Assembly: GCA_903875575.1 (NCBI GenBank)
Contig: CAIQWJ010000028.1
Location: forward strand, 62,001 to 126,000
Source of the DNA: an uncultured Acidobacteriia bacterium
GTDB taxonomy: Bacteria; Acidobacteriota; Terriglobia; Bryobacterales; Bryobacteraceae
Length of the DNA stretch: 64,000 bases
Direction: 5' to 3'
Part shown: piece after piece, positions 43,678-51,837 of the stretch
How the letters are laid out: every line of letters starts with the position of its first letter
Numbering within the stretch: the stretch's first letter is position 1
Program-made: the position numbers and the translations under genes
Notes under the pieces: model-generated
Database searches by the model: none
What the model was told of the DNA's origin: nothing
The model's input: only the letters and a program-made list of their open reading frames with translations

Positions 43678-43761
43678 ATGCTTCTTCTGATGTTGTTGCT
43701 CGTACGTCTGCTTGTAAAGAGACTGCGACGACTGGGCATCAAAATCGACTTCTGGTTTTGA
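43678..43761 (+). CDS. 27-residue hydrophobic/basic micro-protein, copy 1
   Basis: ATG 43678 follows a perfect AAAGGAG with 7-nt spacing. The peptide starts 'MLLLMLLLVRLLVKRLRR', a Leu/Val/Met-rich helix with Arg/Lys spaced to make it amphipathic, and ends 'IKIDFWF'; total 27 residues. The second copy (44076-44159) encodes exactly the same peptide despite a nucleotide change (CGA to CGG at an Arg codon). Short, membrane-seeking, Leu-rich peptides with strong Shine-Dalgarno, structured leader and tandem copies are the hallmark of type I toxins (Ldr, Ibs, TisB classes). That is an inference; a leader peptide or antimicrobial-like peptide are alternatives. Confidence 0.65.
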   Translation: MLLLMLLLVRLLVKRLRRLGIKIDFWF

Positions 43762-43775
43762 GCCTTAGCCATGGG

Positions 43776-43800
43776 GGTCAGCGTCTTGCGGTCGCTGGCC
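43776..43800 (+). terminator. hairpin 3' of micro-ORF copy 1
   Basis: GGTCAGCG (43776-43783) pairs with CGCTGGCC (43793-43800), one T-G wobble, 9-nt loop TCTTGCGGT. In copy 2 the stem is identical while the loop is ATCAGCAGT. It lies 14 bp after the stop codon. There is no T-run, so it may stabilise or process the mRNA rather than terminate it. Confidence 0.5.
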
Positions 43801-43894
43801 TCCACAGCATCAATTTACCACATTTTCGCCCTCGCACCAATTACCCCAAATCCGCCGCGGTGGGGCAGAACGTTTTCGTCTGCCCAGAAGGAAA

Positions 43895-43930
43895 GGTAAT
43901 ACCACCAAAATCTTCAATGGGCCAATAGCG
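43895..43930 (+). repeat. 36-bp direct repeat, copy 2
   Basis: Same orientation as 41879-41914 with three mismatches. Its last nine bases, CCAATAGCG, are also the first bases of cassette copy 2, and the same CCAATAGCG begins cassette copy 1 (43524). The repeat therefore seems to abut the cassette, suggesting that cassette and repeat were one unit before the transposon segment was interposed or duplicated. Confidence 0.75.
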
Positions 43931-43960
43931 AAACGATTCCCAAAAGGTCTATGCTGAGGG

Positions 43961-44063
43961 TTCTACTCCGGTCCGTGCAGAGGCTAAGTTGCTGGAGATT
44001 CCGGACTCCAAAAGCAAACCCCGCCATTTAGGGGCGGGGTCTGCGCGTCAACCTGGAGTAGAA
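43961..44063 (+). ncRNA. folded leader RNA of micro-ORF copy 2
   Basis: All helices of copy 1 are present at +398: TTCTACTCC (43961-43969) with GGAGTAGAA (44055-44063), the inner GGT/ACC and CGTGCAGA/TCTGCGCG extension, and the CCCCGCC/GGCGGGG hairpin (44019-44039). The GC-hairpin loop reads ATTTAGG here against ATTACCG in copy 1 while the stem is unchanged, which argues that the stem, not the primary sequence, is being kept. Confidence 0.6.
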
Positions 44064-44075
44064 AGGAGAACGCTT

Positions 44076-44159
44076 ATGCTTCTTCTGATGTTGTTGCTCG
44101 TACGTCTGCTTGTAAAGAGACTGCGGCGACTGGGCATCAAAATCGACTTCTGGTTTTGA
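44076..44159 (+). CDS. 27-residue hydrophobic/basic micro-protein, copy 2
   Basis: Same peptide as copy 1, same AAAGGAG Shine-Dalgarno at 7-nt spacing. The only nucleotide difference in the 84-bp ORF is a synonymous Arg codon. Identity of the peptide may reflect selection or very recent duplication; the divergence in the flanking loops and spacers favours some selection on the ORF and stems. See copy 1 for the functional hypothesis. Confidence 0.65.
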   Translation: MLLLMLLLVRLLVKRLRRLGIKIDFWF

Positions 44160-44173
44160 GCCTTAGCCATGGG

Positions 44174-44198
44174 GGTCAGCGATCAGCAGTCGCTGGCC
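44174..44198 (+). terminator. hairpin 3' of micro-ORF copy 2
   Basis: GGTCAGCG (44174-44181) and CGCTGGCC (44191-44198) with loop ATCAGCAGT. Stem identical to copy 1, loop different in most positions. No T-run. Confidence 0.5.
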
Positions 44199-44430
44199 TC
44201 CACAGCATCAACTTACCACATTTCCCTCCCCTCGCCAATACCCCCAAATACCAGCCAACCGCCTTGCCGGAAGCCAGTCACAACGATTTCAAAATATCTC
44301 ACCAATCGAATCAGTGCCTTGCGAGCCGCACACCCCTCGACCCTCTTTCCGCGTGGTATTTTTTCGGGCAGGGACAACTGCATGCACAGATGCCGACAAG
44401 CTACGGACGGGCCGGTAAAAACGCACACCG

Positions 44431-44939
44431 CCAAATTGGCTTCGATTTGTAATTTCACATTTCGAGGCGCGAAATGTCCCAACCGCCTTTGGGTTGGGAT
44501 CTCTCAGGGTCCGGCACCACGAACCGCCAACCACCTGAAATTGGCTTCGCTTTGTAATTTCACATTTTCCGCTCAGCCGCGGACCAGCGCCCCCAAATCG
44601 GCTCCGTTTTGTAAATCCGCAAATCTCATTTTGCCGCAGCGTCCCGAGTCCGGTTCTGACCTGCCGCCCGCCCTGGGACCGACAACCGCTAACCGCAACA
44701 ATACCCAGGACATCCTTCCGGAACCGATTCGTTTTTTCGAAAGCCTGATTCGCGCCCCGCACATCCCACTTCGCGCCATCCGCCCAGCCAAATCGGCTCC
44801 GTTTTGTAATTTCACGTTTTGCGTCCATCGGCGAATCTGCGGGAGTAGCACGCACCCGCCTGGCCACGTAACCGCTAACCACCACATTCCCCGCAACTTC
44901 CGCGCAAATCGGATTCGTTTTTTCGACCACACATTTCAC
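44431..44939. repeat. family of degenerate 33-bp direct repeats upstream of recO
   Basis: At least four copies of a unit of the form CAAATYGGCTYCGNTTTGTA followed by ATTTCACRTTT occur at 44431-44464, 44536-44568, 44593-44632 and 44788-44820, with two weaker relatives at about 44722-44744 and 44904-44939. Spacing is irregular (about 50-200 bp). On the minus strand the units would read as 'KCEITKRSQFG'-type strings, a motif I associate with intergenic repeats in Planctomycetes and Acidobacteriota. Although one plus-strand frame stays open through the whole region into recO, it is not convincing protein. 44160-45056 otherwise contains no gene. Confidence 0.65.
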
Positions 44940-45056
44940 ACCGCCTGTGCCGCACCTCACAGAGCCCTTGCTCCATCCAAACGCAAAACGGACAACGGTA
45001 AACCGAAAACGCCAAACGCCATGATAACCTTGGTATTTCCGGTTGTACCTTTATAT

Positions 45057-45830
45057 ATGTCCGCTCGTGTGAGCGAAGCTTTCGTCCTGCAAACCTGGCC
45101 ATACCGGGAAGCGGATGCCGTGGTCAGCTTCTTCACCCGCGACCATGGCAAGCTCCGGGGCATTGCACGTCGCGCAAGGCGGCCAAAAAGTGGTTTTGGT
45201 GCCGGCTTGGAACGGCTTTCGCAAATCAGAATGTCTTACTACCAGAGAGAGAATCGCGAACTTGTCACCATCGATTCGTGCGAACTGATCCAGTCGCAAT
45301 TCTCCGTCATTCGCGATTTCTCCGGTTCCTGCGCCCTCGATTTTCTCGCCGAAGTCTCCGAACAGATCCTGCCCGCCAATGAACCAGGCGAACGCCAGTT
45401 CCGCCTGCTCGCCTCCGTCCTCGAACATCTGCGCTCCACCTCGCCCGGTTCCGTATGGCGCGCCGTCACGTACTTCAGCCTCTGGACGGTCCGGCTGGCC
45501 GGCTTCCTCCCTGAAATGCATGTCTGCCTCGGCTGCGGCACGTGGCTCGAAGACCCCGAATACCCCGTCCGCGCTTTCTTCAGCCGATTCAGCGCCGGTC
45601 TGCATTGCCAGGATTGCCGCCGCGAACTGCACCTCAGTAACGCCTGGGAGATGTCGCAGGAATCCCGCACCATTGCCCAGGAGATGCTCCGCTCTCCGGT
45701 TGGCGAGTTACCCGAACGCAACTGGACGCAGTCCACCGCGGCCGATCTCCGCCGTTTCCTCGCCCAGCGCATCGAAACTCATATTGAACGAAAACTGATC
45801 ACCGCCCCGGTGCTGGAAGCCGCCGCCTGA
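45057..45830 (+). CDS. recO: DNA repair protein RecO
   Basis: Recombination mediator that works with RecR and RecF to load RecA. 257 residues from ATG 45057; an ATG at 45021 is an alternative. The N-terminal OB fold begins '[20 protein letters not shown]' with '[20 protein letters not shown]', followed by a helical domain and a zinc-finger-like 'CLGCG' paired with 'CQDC' about 40 residues later. An open frame continues nearly 900 bp upstream through the repeat region, but that part is repeat-derived and excluded. It is 38 bp upstream of glyQ, so recO-glyQ co-transcription is likely. Confidence 0.92.
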   Translation: MSARVSEAFVLQTWPYREADAVVSFFTRDHGKLRGIARRARRPKSGFGAGLERLSQIRMSYYQRENRELVTIDSCELIQSQFSVIRDFSGSCALDFLAEVSEQILPANEPGERQFRLLASVLEHLRSTSPGSVWRAVTYFSLWTVRLAGFLPEMHVCLGCGTWLEDPEYPVRAFFSRFSAGLHCQDCRRELHLSNAWEMSQESRTIAQEMLRSPVGELPERNWTQSTAADLRRFLAQRIETHIERKLITAPVLEAAA

Positions 45831-45868
45831 TCCCGCCCCCCGCTCTATCCACACGATCTATTGACCCA

Positions 45869-46777
45869 ATGCCCACTCCGAACGCACTTACGCTCCAGCA
45901 GATGATCCTCCGGCTGAAACAATACTGGGGCGAACGCGGCTGCATCATTCAGGAACCGTTCGACATGGAAGTCGGCGCCGGCACCATGTGCCCCGAAACC
46001 TTCCTGCGCGTGCTGGGCCCGAAGCCCTATCGCACCGCCTACGTACAGCCCAGCCGCCGCCCGGCCGATGGCCGCTATGGCGATAACCCGAACCGCCTTT
46101 ACAAACACATGCAGCTCCAGGTGATCCTGAAGCCCACTCCGGCGGACGTGATCGAGCAGTACATGGGCAGCCTCGAAGCGATTGGCATCGATCTCCGCAA
46201 GCACGATATCAAGCTCGAAGAAGACAACTGGGAATCGCCCACGCTCGGAGCCTGGGGCGTCGGTTGGCAGGTGATGCTCGATGGTCTGGAGATCACGCAG
46301 TTCACTTACTTCCAGCAGTGCGGCGGAATCGACCTCGATCTGATACCCGCCGAAATCACCTACGGCATCGAACGCCTGACTGCGTTCCTCCAGGGAGTTG
46401 ACAGTCTCTACGACATTGAGTGGACGCCCGGCGTCACCTATCGCGACGTCCGTTACACCGACGAACTGCAATACTCCGTCTACAACTTTGAAGCAGCCAA
46501 TGTCCCGGTTCTCTGGAAGCTGTTCGACATCCACGAAAGCGAAGCAAAACGGCTGATCGACGATTACGACAAGACGGCCCGCTACCCGTTACTGGCGGCC
46601 TACGACCATGTCCTCAAATGCAGCAATCTCTTTAATACGCTCGATGCGCGCGGTGCCATCAGCGTGACCGAGCGCGTGGGCGTGATTGGCCGAGTGCGAA
46701 GACTAGCGGTAGGAGTAGCCGAAGCCTGGGTCGACCAGCAAGCGGTAGTGGCCGCGGCAGCGGAGGTGGCAGCATGA
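45869..46777 (+). CDS. glyQ: glycyl-tRNA synthetase alpha chain
   Basis: Catalytic subunit of the bacterial alpha2beta2 glycyl-tRNA synthetase, 302 residues. '[19 protein letters not shown]', '[20 protein letters not shown]' and '[20 protein letters not shown]' are near-invariant GlyQ sequences; class II motif 3 is in the second half. Its TGA overlaps the ATG of a 35-codon ORF, which in turn overlaps glyS, so the two subunit genes are linked by a chain of ATGA junctions rather than adjoining directly. Confidence 0.97.
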   Translation: MPTPNALTLQQMILRLKQYWGERGCIIQEPFDMEVGAGTMCPETFLRVLGPKPYRTAYVQPSRRPADGRYGDNPNRLYKHMQLQVILKPTPADVIEQYMGSLEAIGIDLRKHDIKLEEDNWESPTLGAWGVGWQVMLDGLEITQFTYFQQCGGIDLDLIPAEITYGIERLTAFLQGVDSLYDIEWTPGVTYRDVRYTDELQYSVYNFEAANVPVLWKLFDIHESEAKRLIDDYDKTARYPLLAAYDHVLKCSNLFNTLDARGAISVTERVGVIGRVRRLAVGVAEAWVDQQAVVAAAAEVAA

Positions 46778-46881
46778 ACGTAAACTACCGAACCGCGACT
46801 GGCAAGGAGCGGCACTCCCGCTCACTGGGCGAACTAATCTGCCAAACCACCCGCAACACCCACTCGGAGGCAACCCGATGA
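46774..46881 (+). CDS. 35-residue micro-ORF bridging glyQ and glyS
   Basis: ATG 46774 overlaps the glyQ stop (ATGA) and the TGA at 46879-46881 overlaps the glyS ATG 46878 (ATGA). The peptide opens '[20 protein letters not shown]' and is basic and polar with no membrane segment. The glyS Shine-Dalgarno (GGAGG, about 46866-46870) lies inside it. Having overlaps of the same kind at both ends of a gap in a tightly packed operon suggests that it is translated, either as a real small protein or as a ribosome shuttle that keeps glyQ and glyS translation in step. It may also be chance; no homologue is known to me. Confidence 0.5.
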   Translation: MNVNYRTATGKERHSRSLGELICQTTRNTHSEATR

Positions 46882-48860
46882 ACCTCCTCTTAGAAATTGG
46901 TTGCGAAGAAATTCCCGACTGGATGCTCGCGGGAGCCCTCGAACACCTAAGCGCCGCCCTCGGCGAGCTCACAAAGAATCTCCGCCCAGCCGACGCCGCC
47001 ATCCGCACCGACGCCACCCCCCGACGTCTCGTAGTCCGAGCCGAAGGCCTGATCGCGCGCCAACCCGATTCCGAAGAGCGTGTCTGGGGCCCGGCGAAAT
47101 CCGCGCCCGCGCCAGCCGTCGCCGGCTTCGCAAAAAAACAAGGCGTCGATCCCGCCCAACTCGAAATCCTCTCCGACGGCAAAGCGGAAAAATACAGTTA
47201 CCTCCGCAAAATCGCAGGACGAGCCACAACCGAAATCCTCGCCGAAGCCCTGCCGCAACTGATCCTGAAGACGCCCTTCCCCAAGACCATGCTCTGGCCG
47301 GGAAAAGGCGGCGCACGCTTCATCCGCCCCATCCGCTGGGTAGTAGCGCTGCTCGACAATCAAGTCATTCCATTCGAAATCGCCGACGTGAAATCCGGCA
47401 ACGAATCGAGCGGCCATCGCAAACTCGGCGCGTACCGTTTCCATGTCACCTACGAAAACTTCGAAGACCAGCTCCGCGCCAACTTCGTGATCCTCTCCGC
47501 AGAAGAACGCAAGAAGCGAATCCGCGCTGTACCCACAAAGTACAAGTGCGATACCGACTTGCTGGACACGTTAGTCAACCTGACCGAGTGGCCCACGCCA
47601 ATCACCGGCAACTTCGATCCCGAGTTTCTTAATCTGCCGGCCGAAGTCCTGGCAACAGTGATGAAGGTCCATCAGAAGTTCTTCTCCGTAGTCGGTCCGG
47701 ACGGCAAAGACGGGCAACTCGCCCCGAAATTCGTGGCAGTCACGAACACCGATGGCGATCCCGATGGCCTGATCGTCCGCGGCAACGAAAACGTGCTCCG
47801 CTCGCGCTTCAAAGACGCACAGTTCTTCTGGGATGCCGATCAAAAGCGGAAACTCTCGGAGCGCGTCGCTGACCTGGCAAACGTCACATTCCAGGCGAAG
47901 CTCGGCTCCTACCTCGAAAAGACCAACCGCACAGTCGCGCTGGTGAAAGAACTCGGCGGCAACGCAAACGCTGAACGGGCCGCATTACTCGCCAAGAGCG
48001 ACCTCACCACTGAACTGGTGAAAGAATTCACCGAACTCCAGGGCGTCGTCGGCGGCCTCTACGCAAAAGCGCAGGGCGAGCCGGAAGAAGTCGCCACCGC
48101 GATCTACGATCACTACAAGCCCGTCAGCATGGACGGCGATATTCCGCGCGGGCAGACCGCCCAGTTGGCAGCAATTGCCGATAAACTCGACACGCTTCGC
48201 GGCTGCTTCAGCGTTGGCATGATTCCAAGCGGTTCGAAAGATCCGTTCGCACTCCGCCGGGCCGCACAGGGCATTGTCAAGATCGTAGTGGAAGGTAAGC
48301 TCCGCCTACCGATTCGCCAGTTACTCGGCGGCGATGCGGCACTCGAAGAATTCTTCTTTGATCGCGTCCGTTACTACTTCCGCGAAATCCGCGGCTTCAA
48401 GTACGACGAAGTGAACGCTGTCCTGGCCGCCAGTTCAGCAGACCTCGTCGATATCGACGAGCGCCTCACTGCGTTACAACAGGTTCGCCCCACAGCGGAC
48501 TTCGAACCTCTCGCGGCAGCTTTCAAACGCATCAGCAATATACTGCGTCAGTCCGGCCTCTCCGGTGAAGGCATCGCGGTCAATCCGGCGCTGCTCGAAG
48601 CCGGTCCCGAAACAACGCTGTACCAGCGGTTCACCGCAGTCGCCGACGAACTTCGCGGCCTGCCCGACTACGCTTCCAAACTCGAACGCATCGCTTCATT
48701 GCGTCCGGCCGTCGACCACTTCTTCGACAAAGTCATGGTGAACGTCGAGAATCCCGACGTTCGCCAAAACCGGCTCGCGCTGCTTTACAGCGTCCTGACC
48801 GGGTTTTCCACCATCGCGGATTTTTCAGAAATCGTAACTACCTCTCAGGAGAACAAATGA
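46878..48860 (+). CDS. glyS: glycyl-tRNA synthetase beta chain
   Basis: tRNA-binding subunit of glycyl-tRNA synthetase, 660 residues. It opens with 'LLLEIGCEEIPDWMLAGALE' and carries 'MLWPGKGGARFIRPIRWVVA', the HD-like region ('ADKLDTLRGCFSVGMIPSGS' with 'KDPFALRRAAQGIVKI') and a C-terminal anticodon-binding-type domain ('HFFDKVMVNVENPDVRQNRL'). The start is preceded by GGAGG 7 nt upstream. The stop overlaps the ppdK start by ATGA, so glyS and ppdK are translationally coupled. Confidence 0.96.
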   Translation: MNLLLEIGCEEIPDWMLAGALEHLSAALGELTKNLRPADAAIRTDATPRRLVVRAEGLIARQPDSEERVWGPAKSAPAPAVAGFAKKQGVDPAQLEILSDGKAEKYSYLRKIAGRATTEILAEALPQLILKTPFPKTMLWPGKGGARFIRPIRWVVALLDNQVIPFEIADVKSGNESSGHRKLGAYRFHVTYENFEDQLRANFVILSAEERKKRIRAVPTKYKCDTDLLDTLVNLTEWPTPITGNFDPEFLNLPAEVLATVMKVHQKFFSVVGPDGKDGQLAPKFVAVTNTDGDPDGLIVRGNENVLRSRFKDAQFFWDADQKRKLSERVADLANVTFQAKLGSYLEKTNRTVALVKELGGNANAERAALLAKSDLTTELVKEFTELQGVVGGLYAKAQGEPEEVATAIYDHYKPVSMDGDIPRGQTAQLAAIADKLDTLRGCFSVGMIPSGSKDPFALRRAAQGIVKIVVEGKLRLPIRQLLGGDAALEEFFFDRVRYYFREIRGFKYDEVNAVLAASSADLVDIDERLTALQQVRPTADFEPLAAAFKRISNILRQSGLSGEGIAVNPALLEAGPETTLYQRFTAVADELRGLPDYASKLERIASLRPAVDHFFDKVMVNVENPDVRQNRLALLYSVLTGFSTIADFSEIVTTSQENK

Positions 48861-51592
48861 GTAAGAACGTATATTCCTTCGGCGGCGGTACCGCCGACGG
48901 CCACGGCAAGATGAAAGAGATCCTCGGCGGCAAGGGCGCCGGTCTCGCCGAAATGTGTCGCGCCGGACTTCCCGTCCCGGCCGGCTTCACCATCGCTACC
49001 CACGTCTGCAACATCTACTTCGAAAACCAGAAGCAGATCCCGGACGAGATCCACAAGGAAATCGACAAGTGCCTGGTCAAGCTCGAAAAGACCATGGGCC
49101 AGAAGCTGGGCGATGCGAAGAACCCGATGCTCCTCAGCGTCCGCTCCGGCGCCAAGTTCTCCATGCCTGGCATGATGAACACCATTCTCAACCTCGGCCT
49201 CAACGACGAAACCACCGCCGGTCTCGCCGCCAAGTCCGGCAACGAACGCTTCGCCTACGATTGCTATCGCCGCTTTATCCAGATGTTCGGCGAAGTCGCC
49301 CTCGATATCGAGATGGAACACTTCGACGAAATCTTTGATGCCCGCAAGGCCAAAGTGAAGGCGAAGAGCGACACCGCTCTGACCGCGGATGACCTCAAGG
49401 CCATCATCGTCGACTACAAAAAGCTCGTCCTCAAAGCAACGAAGAAGCCCTTCCCGATGGATCCGCGCGAGCAGCTCACGCTGGCCGTCGGCTCGGTGTT
49501 TGGCTCGTGGTGGAACGACAAGGCCAACTACTACCGCAAGATGGAAAAGATCCCGGACGATATCGGCACCGCCGCCAACGTCCAGGCCATGGTGTTCGGC
49601 AACATGGGTGACAACTGCGCCACCGGCGTCGGTTTCACGCGCGATCCCGGTACCGGCGAAAAGGTGTTCTACGGCGAATTCCTGCTCAACGCGCAGGGCG
49701 AAGACGTCGTCGCCGGCATCCGCACCCCGGAACCGATTTCCGATCTTCAGGTCGTCATGCCCGAAGCCTTCCAGCAGCTCGTCGACATCACGACGAATCT
49801 GGAAAAGCACTACAAGGACATGCAGGATTTCGAGTTCACCATTCAGGAAGGCACGCTTTACATGCTGCAGACCCGCAATGGTAAGCGCACCGGTCCGGCC
49901 GCCGTCCGCATCGCGGTCGACATGGTGGAAGAAGGCATGATCTCGAAGGAAGAAGCCATCATGCGTGTGGCTCCCGCCCAGCTCGATCAGTTGCTGCACC
50001 CGGTCTTCGATCCGAAGACGCTCAAGGAACTCGTCAAGCTCACCACCGGCATTTCGGCCTCGCCCGGCGCGGCCGTGGGTCGCGTTGCGTTCTCGGCGGA
50101 AGATGCCGTCGTCATGTCCGAATCCGGTCCCGTCCTGCTGGTCCGCAAGGAAACCACACCGGACGACATCCACGGTATGGACGTTGCCCGCGGCATTCTG
50201 ACCGCCATCGGCGGCAAGTCCAGTCACGCGGCCGTTGTGGCCCGCGGCATGGGCCGCCCCTGCGTGGTCGGCGCATCCGGCATCAAGATCGACGAGAAGA
50301 AGAAGGTCTTCACGGCGGTTGTCGACGGCAAGACCATCACAGTGAAAGAAGGCGACTTCATTTCACTCGATGGCACCATCGGCGACGTTTACGCCGGCCA
50401 CGCCAAGACCATGGAACCGAACCTCGCACACGCGTCGGTTGGTAAGTTCATGGGCTGGACGGACGAATTCCGCGGCAGCTTCGGCGTCCGCGCGAATGCC
50501 GATATCCCGCGTGACGCGAAGGTTGCGCGCGCATTCGGTGCCGAAGGCATCGGCCTCTGCCGCACGGAACACATGTTCTTCGCGGAAGATCGCCTGCCGT
50601 TCGTGCAGCAGATGATTCTGGCGCGCGACATCACCAATCGCAAGAAGGCCCTCGCCAAGCTCCTGCCCATGCAGCGCTCGGACTTCGCCGGTCTCTTCAA
50701 GGCGATGGACGGCTTCCCCGTCGTCATCCGTACGCTCGATCCGCCACTCCACGAGTTCCTGCCCAAGCGCGAGAACCTCATGGTGGATAACGCGGTCCTC
50801 CCGTACGCCGACGCCAAGGTCAAGAAGGAAATCTCCGACCGCTACGGCATCCCGGTGAAAGAACTGAAGAAAGTTCTGCCGGAACTGCTCTCGCGCGTGG
50901 AAGAGCTCCACGAATTCAACCCGATGCTCGGCCACCGTGGCTGCCGTCTCGGCGTCACCTACCCCGAGATCACGGAGATGCAGGCCCGTGCCATCTTCGA
51001 GGCCGCCGTTCAGGTCGCGAAGAAGGGCATCAAGGTCATCCCCGAAGTCATGATTCCGCTGATCGGTTCCGTGGAAGAACTGAAGAACCAGAAGAACATT
51101 GTGGTTCGCGTTGCCGAAGAAGTCTTCGCCAAGGCGGGCATCACCGTTCACTACATGGTGGGAACCATGATCGAAATCCCGCGTGCGGCTCTCACAGCGG
51201 ATCGCGTGGCGGGCGAAGCGGAGTTCTTCTCCTTCGGCACCAACGATCTCACCCAGACCACCATGGGCCTCTCCCGCGACGACTATACGAAGTTCCAGAA
51301 GGACTACGAAGAAGCGAAAATCTTCAAGGCCGACCCGTTCGCGGTGCTCGATCAGGAAGGCGTGGGCAAGCTCGTCAAGATCGCAGTAGATGCCGGCCGC
51401 AAGGCTCGTCCCGATCTCGAAGTCGGCATCTGCGGCGAACACGGCGGCGAGCCGAGTTCAGTGCAGTTCTGCCAGCGGGTCGGCATGAACTACGTGTCCT
51501 GCTCCCCGTATCGTGTGCCGATCGCACGCCTCGCGGCTGCGCAGGGCGCGATCGAAGCGAGAAACGGCAAGAGCGAATCACGCACTGCCTAG
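48857..51592 (+). CDS. ppdK: pyruvate, phosphate dikinase
   Basis: Interconverts pyruvate + ATP + Pi and PEP + AMP + PPi; 911 residues, slightly longer than typical PPDK. The N-terminal ATP-grasp domain starts 'YSFGGGTADGHGKMKEILGG'. The swivelling phosphohistidine domain has 'GGKSSHAAVVARGMGRPCVV' with catalytic His457. The C-terminal PEP/pyruvate barrel contains 'GTNDLTQTTMGLSRDD' and 'EVGICGEHGGEPSSVQF' with the conserved Cys. All key residues are visible. It is coupled to glyS by an ATGA overlap and ends at a strong terminator, closing the recO-glyQ-glyS-ppdK run. Confidence 0.97.
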   Translation: MSKNVYSFGGGTADGHGKMKEILGGKGAGLAEMCRAGLPVPAGFTIATHVCNIYFENQKQIPDEIHKEIDKCLVKLEKTMGQKLGDAKNPMLLSVRSGAKFSMPGMMNTILNLGLNDETTAGLAAKSGNERFAYDCYRRFIQMFGEVALDIEMEHFDEIFDARKAKVKAKSDTALTADDLKAIIVDYKKLVLKATKKPFPMDPREQLTLAVGSVFGSWWNDKANYYRKMEKIPDDIGTAANVQAMVFGNMGDNCATGVGFTRDPGTGEKVFYGEFLLNAQGEDVVAGIRTPEPISDLQVVMPEAFQQLVDITTNLEKHYKDMQDFEFTIQEGTLYMLQTRNGKRTGPAAVRIAVDMVEEGMISKEEAIMRVAPAQLDQLLHPVFDPKTLKELVKLTTGISASPGAAVGRVAFSAEDAVVMSESGPVLLVRKETTPDDIHGMDVARGILTAIGGKSSHAAVVARGMGRPCVVGASGIKIDEKKKVFTAVVDGKTITVKEGDFISLDGTIGDVYAGHAKTMEPNLAHASVGKFMGWTDEFRGSFGVRANADIPRDAKVARAFGAEGIGLCRTEHMFFAEDRLPFVQQMILARDITNRKKALAKLLPMQRSDFAGLFKAMDGFPVVIRTLDPPLHEFLPKRENLMVDNAVLPYADAKVKKEISDRYGIPVKELKKVLPELLSRVEELHEFNPMLGHRGCRLGVTYPEITEMQARAIFEAAVQVAKKGIKVIPEVMIPLIGSVEELKNQKNIVVRVAEEVFAKAGITVHYMVGTMIEIPRAALTADRVAGEAEFFSFGTNDLTQTTMGLSRDDYTKFQKDYEEAKIFKADPFAVLDQEGVGKLVKIAVDAGRKARPDLEVGICGEHGGEPSSVQFCQRVGMNYVSCSPYRVPIARLAAAQGAIEARNGKSESRTA

Positions 51593-51617
51593 TGTGCGTC
51601 TGAAGCGACAGGTTGTG

Positions 51618-51648
51618 GAAAAAGCGGCGCGCAAGCGCCGCTTTTTTT
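51618..51648 (+). terminator. intrinsic terminator after ppdK
   Basis: AGCGGCGC (51623-51630) and GCGCCGCT (51635-51642) with loop GCAA, extended by AAA/TTT and followed by a run of seven T's (51642-51648), 30 bp after the ppdK stop. Confidence 0.9.
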
Positions 51649-51837
51649 GCGCTCCGCGCAGGGCAGTCGCCAAACCGCAAAAAAACCTGCGAAAGTGGGC
51701 TGTTTTCGAACATTTCCTCTTTACTTCGCTCTCCGGCTTCCCGTATGATGATATCGACGTGCCTGAACGAAGTGCTTCGAAGCCCTGTAAATAAAGGCCC
51801 AGAGACGAGTTCTCACGCTATCAAATCGGGAGGTTGA

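Larger units (their letters stand above)
43524..43850 (+). repeat. micro-ORF cassette, copy 1
   Basis: About 327 bp that recur at 43922-44250 (offset 398 bp) with very high identity from CCAATAGCG to a ragged end near CCCCAAAT. It contains a possible -10 (TATGCT, 43552-43557), a folded leader, a Shine-Dalgarno, a 27-codon ORF and a downstream hairpin, all conserved between copies. Differences between copies fall mainly in hairpin loops and outside the ORF. Confidence 0.85.
43922..44250 (+). repeat. micro-ORF cassette, copy 2
   Basis: Second copy of the cassette, 398 bp after the first, same orientation. The possible -10 (TATGCT, 43950-43955), leader, Shine-Dalgarno, ORF and 3' hairpin are all preserved. 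Nucleotide differences from copy 1 in the leader are few: one in TTGCAGG/TTGCTGG and several in the loop of the GC hairpin. Confidence 0.85.

Noticed and set aside
44431-44939. CRISPR array
   Set aside because: Units are degenerate, irregularly spaced and lack uniform spacers; no cas genes are present.
44169-45056. Possible 296-residue N-terminal extension of RecO
   Set aside because: It is translated from the degenerate repeat region and has no similarity to RecO N-termini; ATG 45057 gives the normal length.
48845-50227. 460-codon minus-strand frame opposite ppdK
   Set aside because: Antisense shadow, His/Asp/Gly/Leu-rich with no domain, over an unambiguous PPDK.
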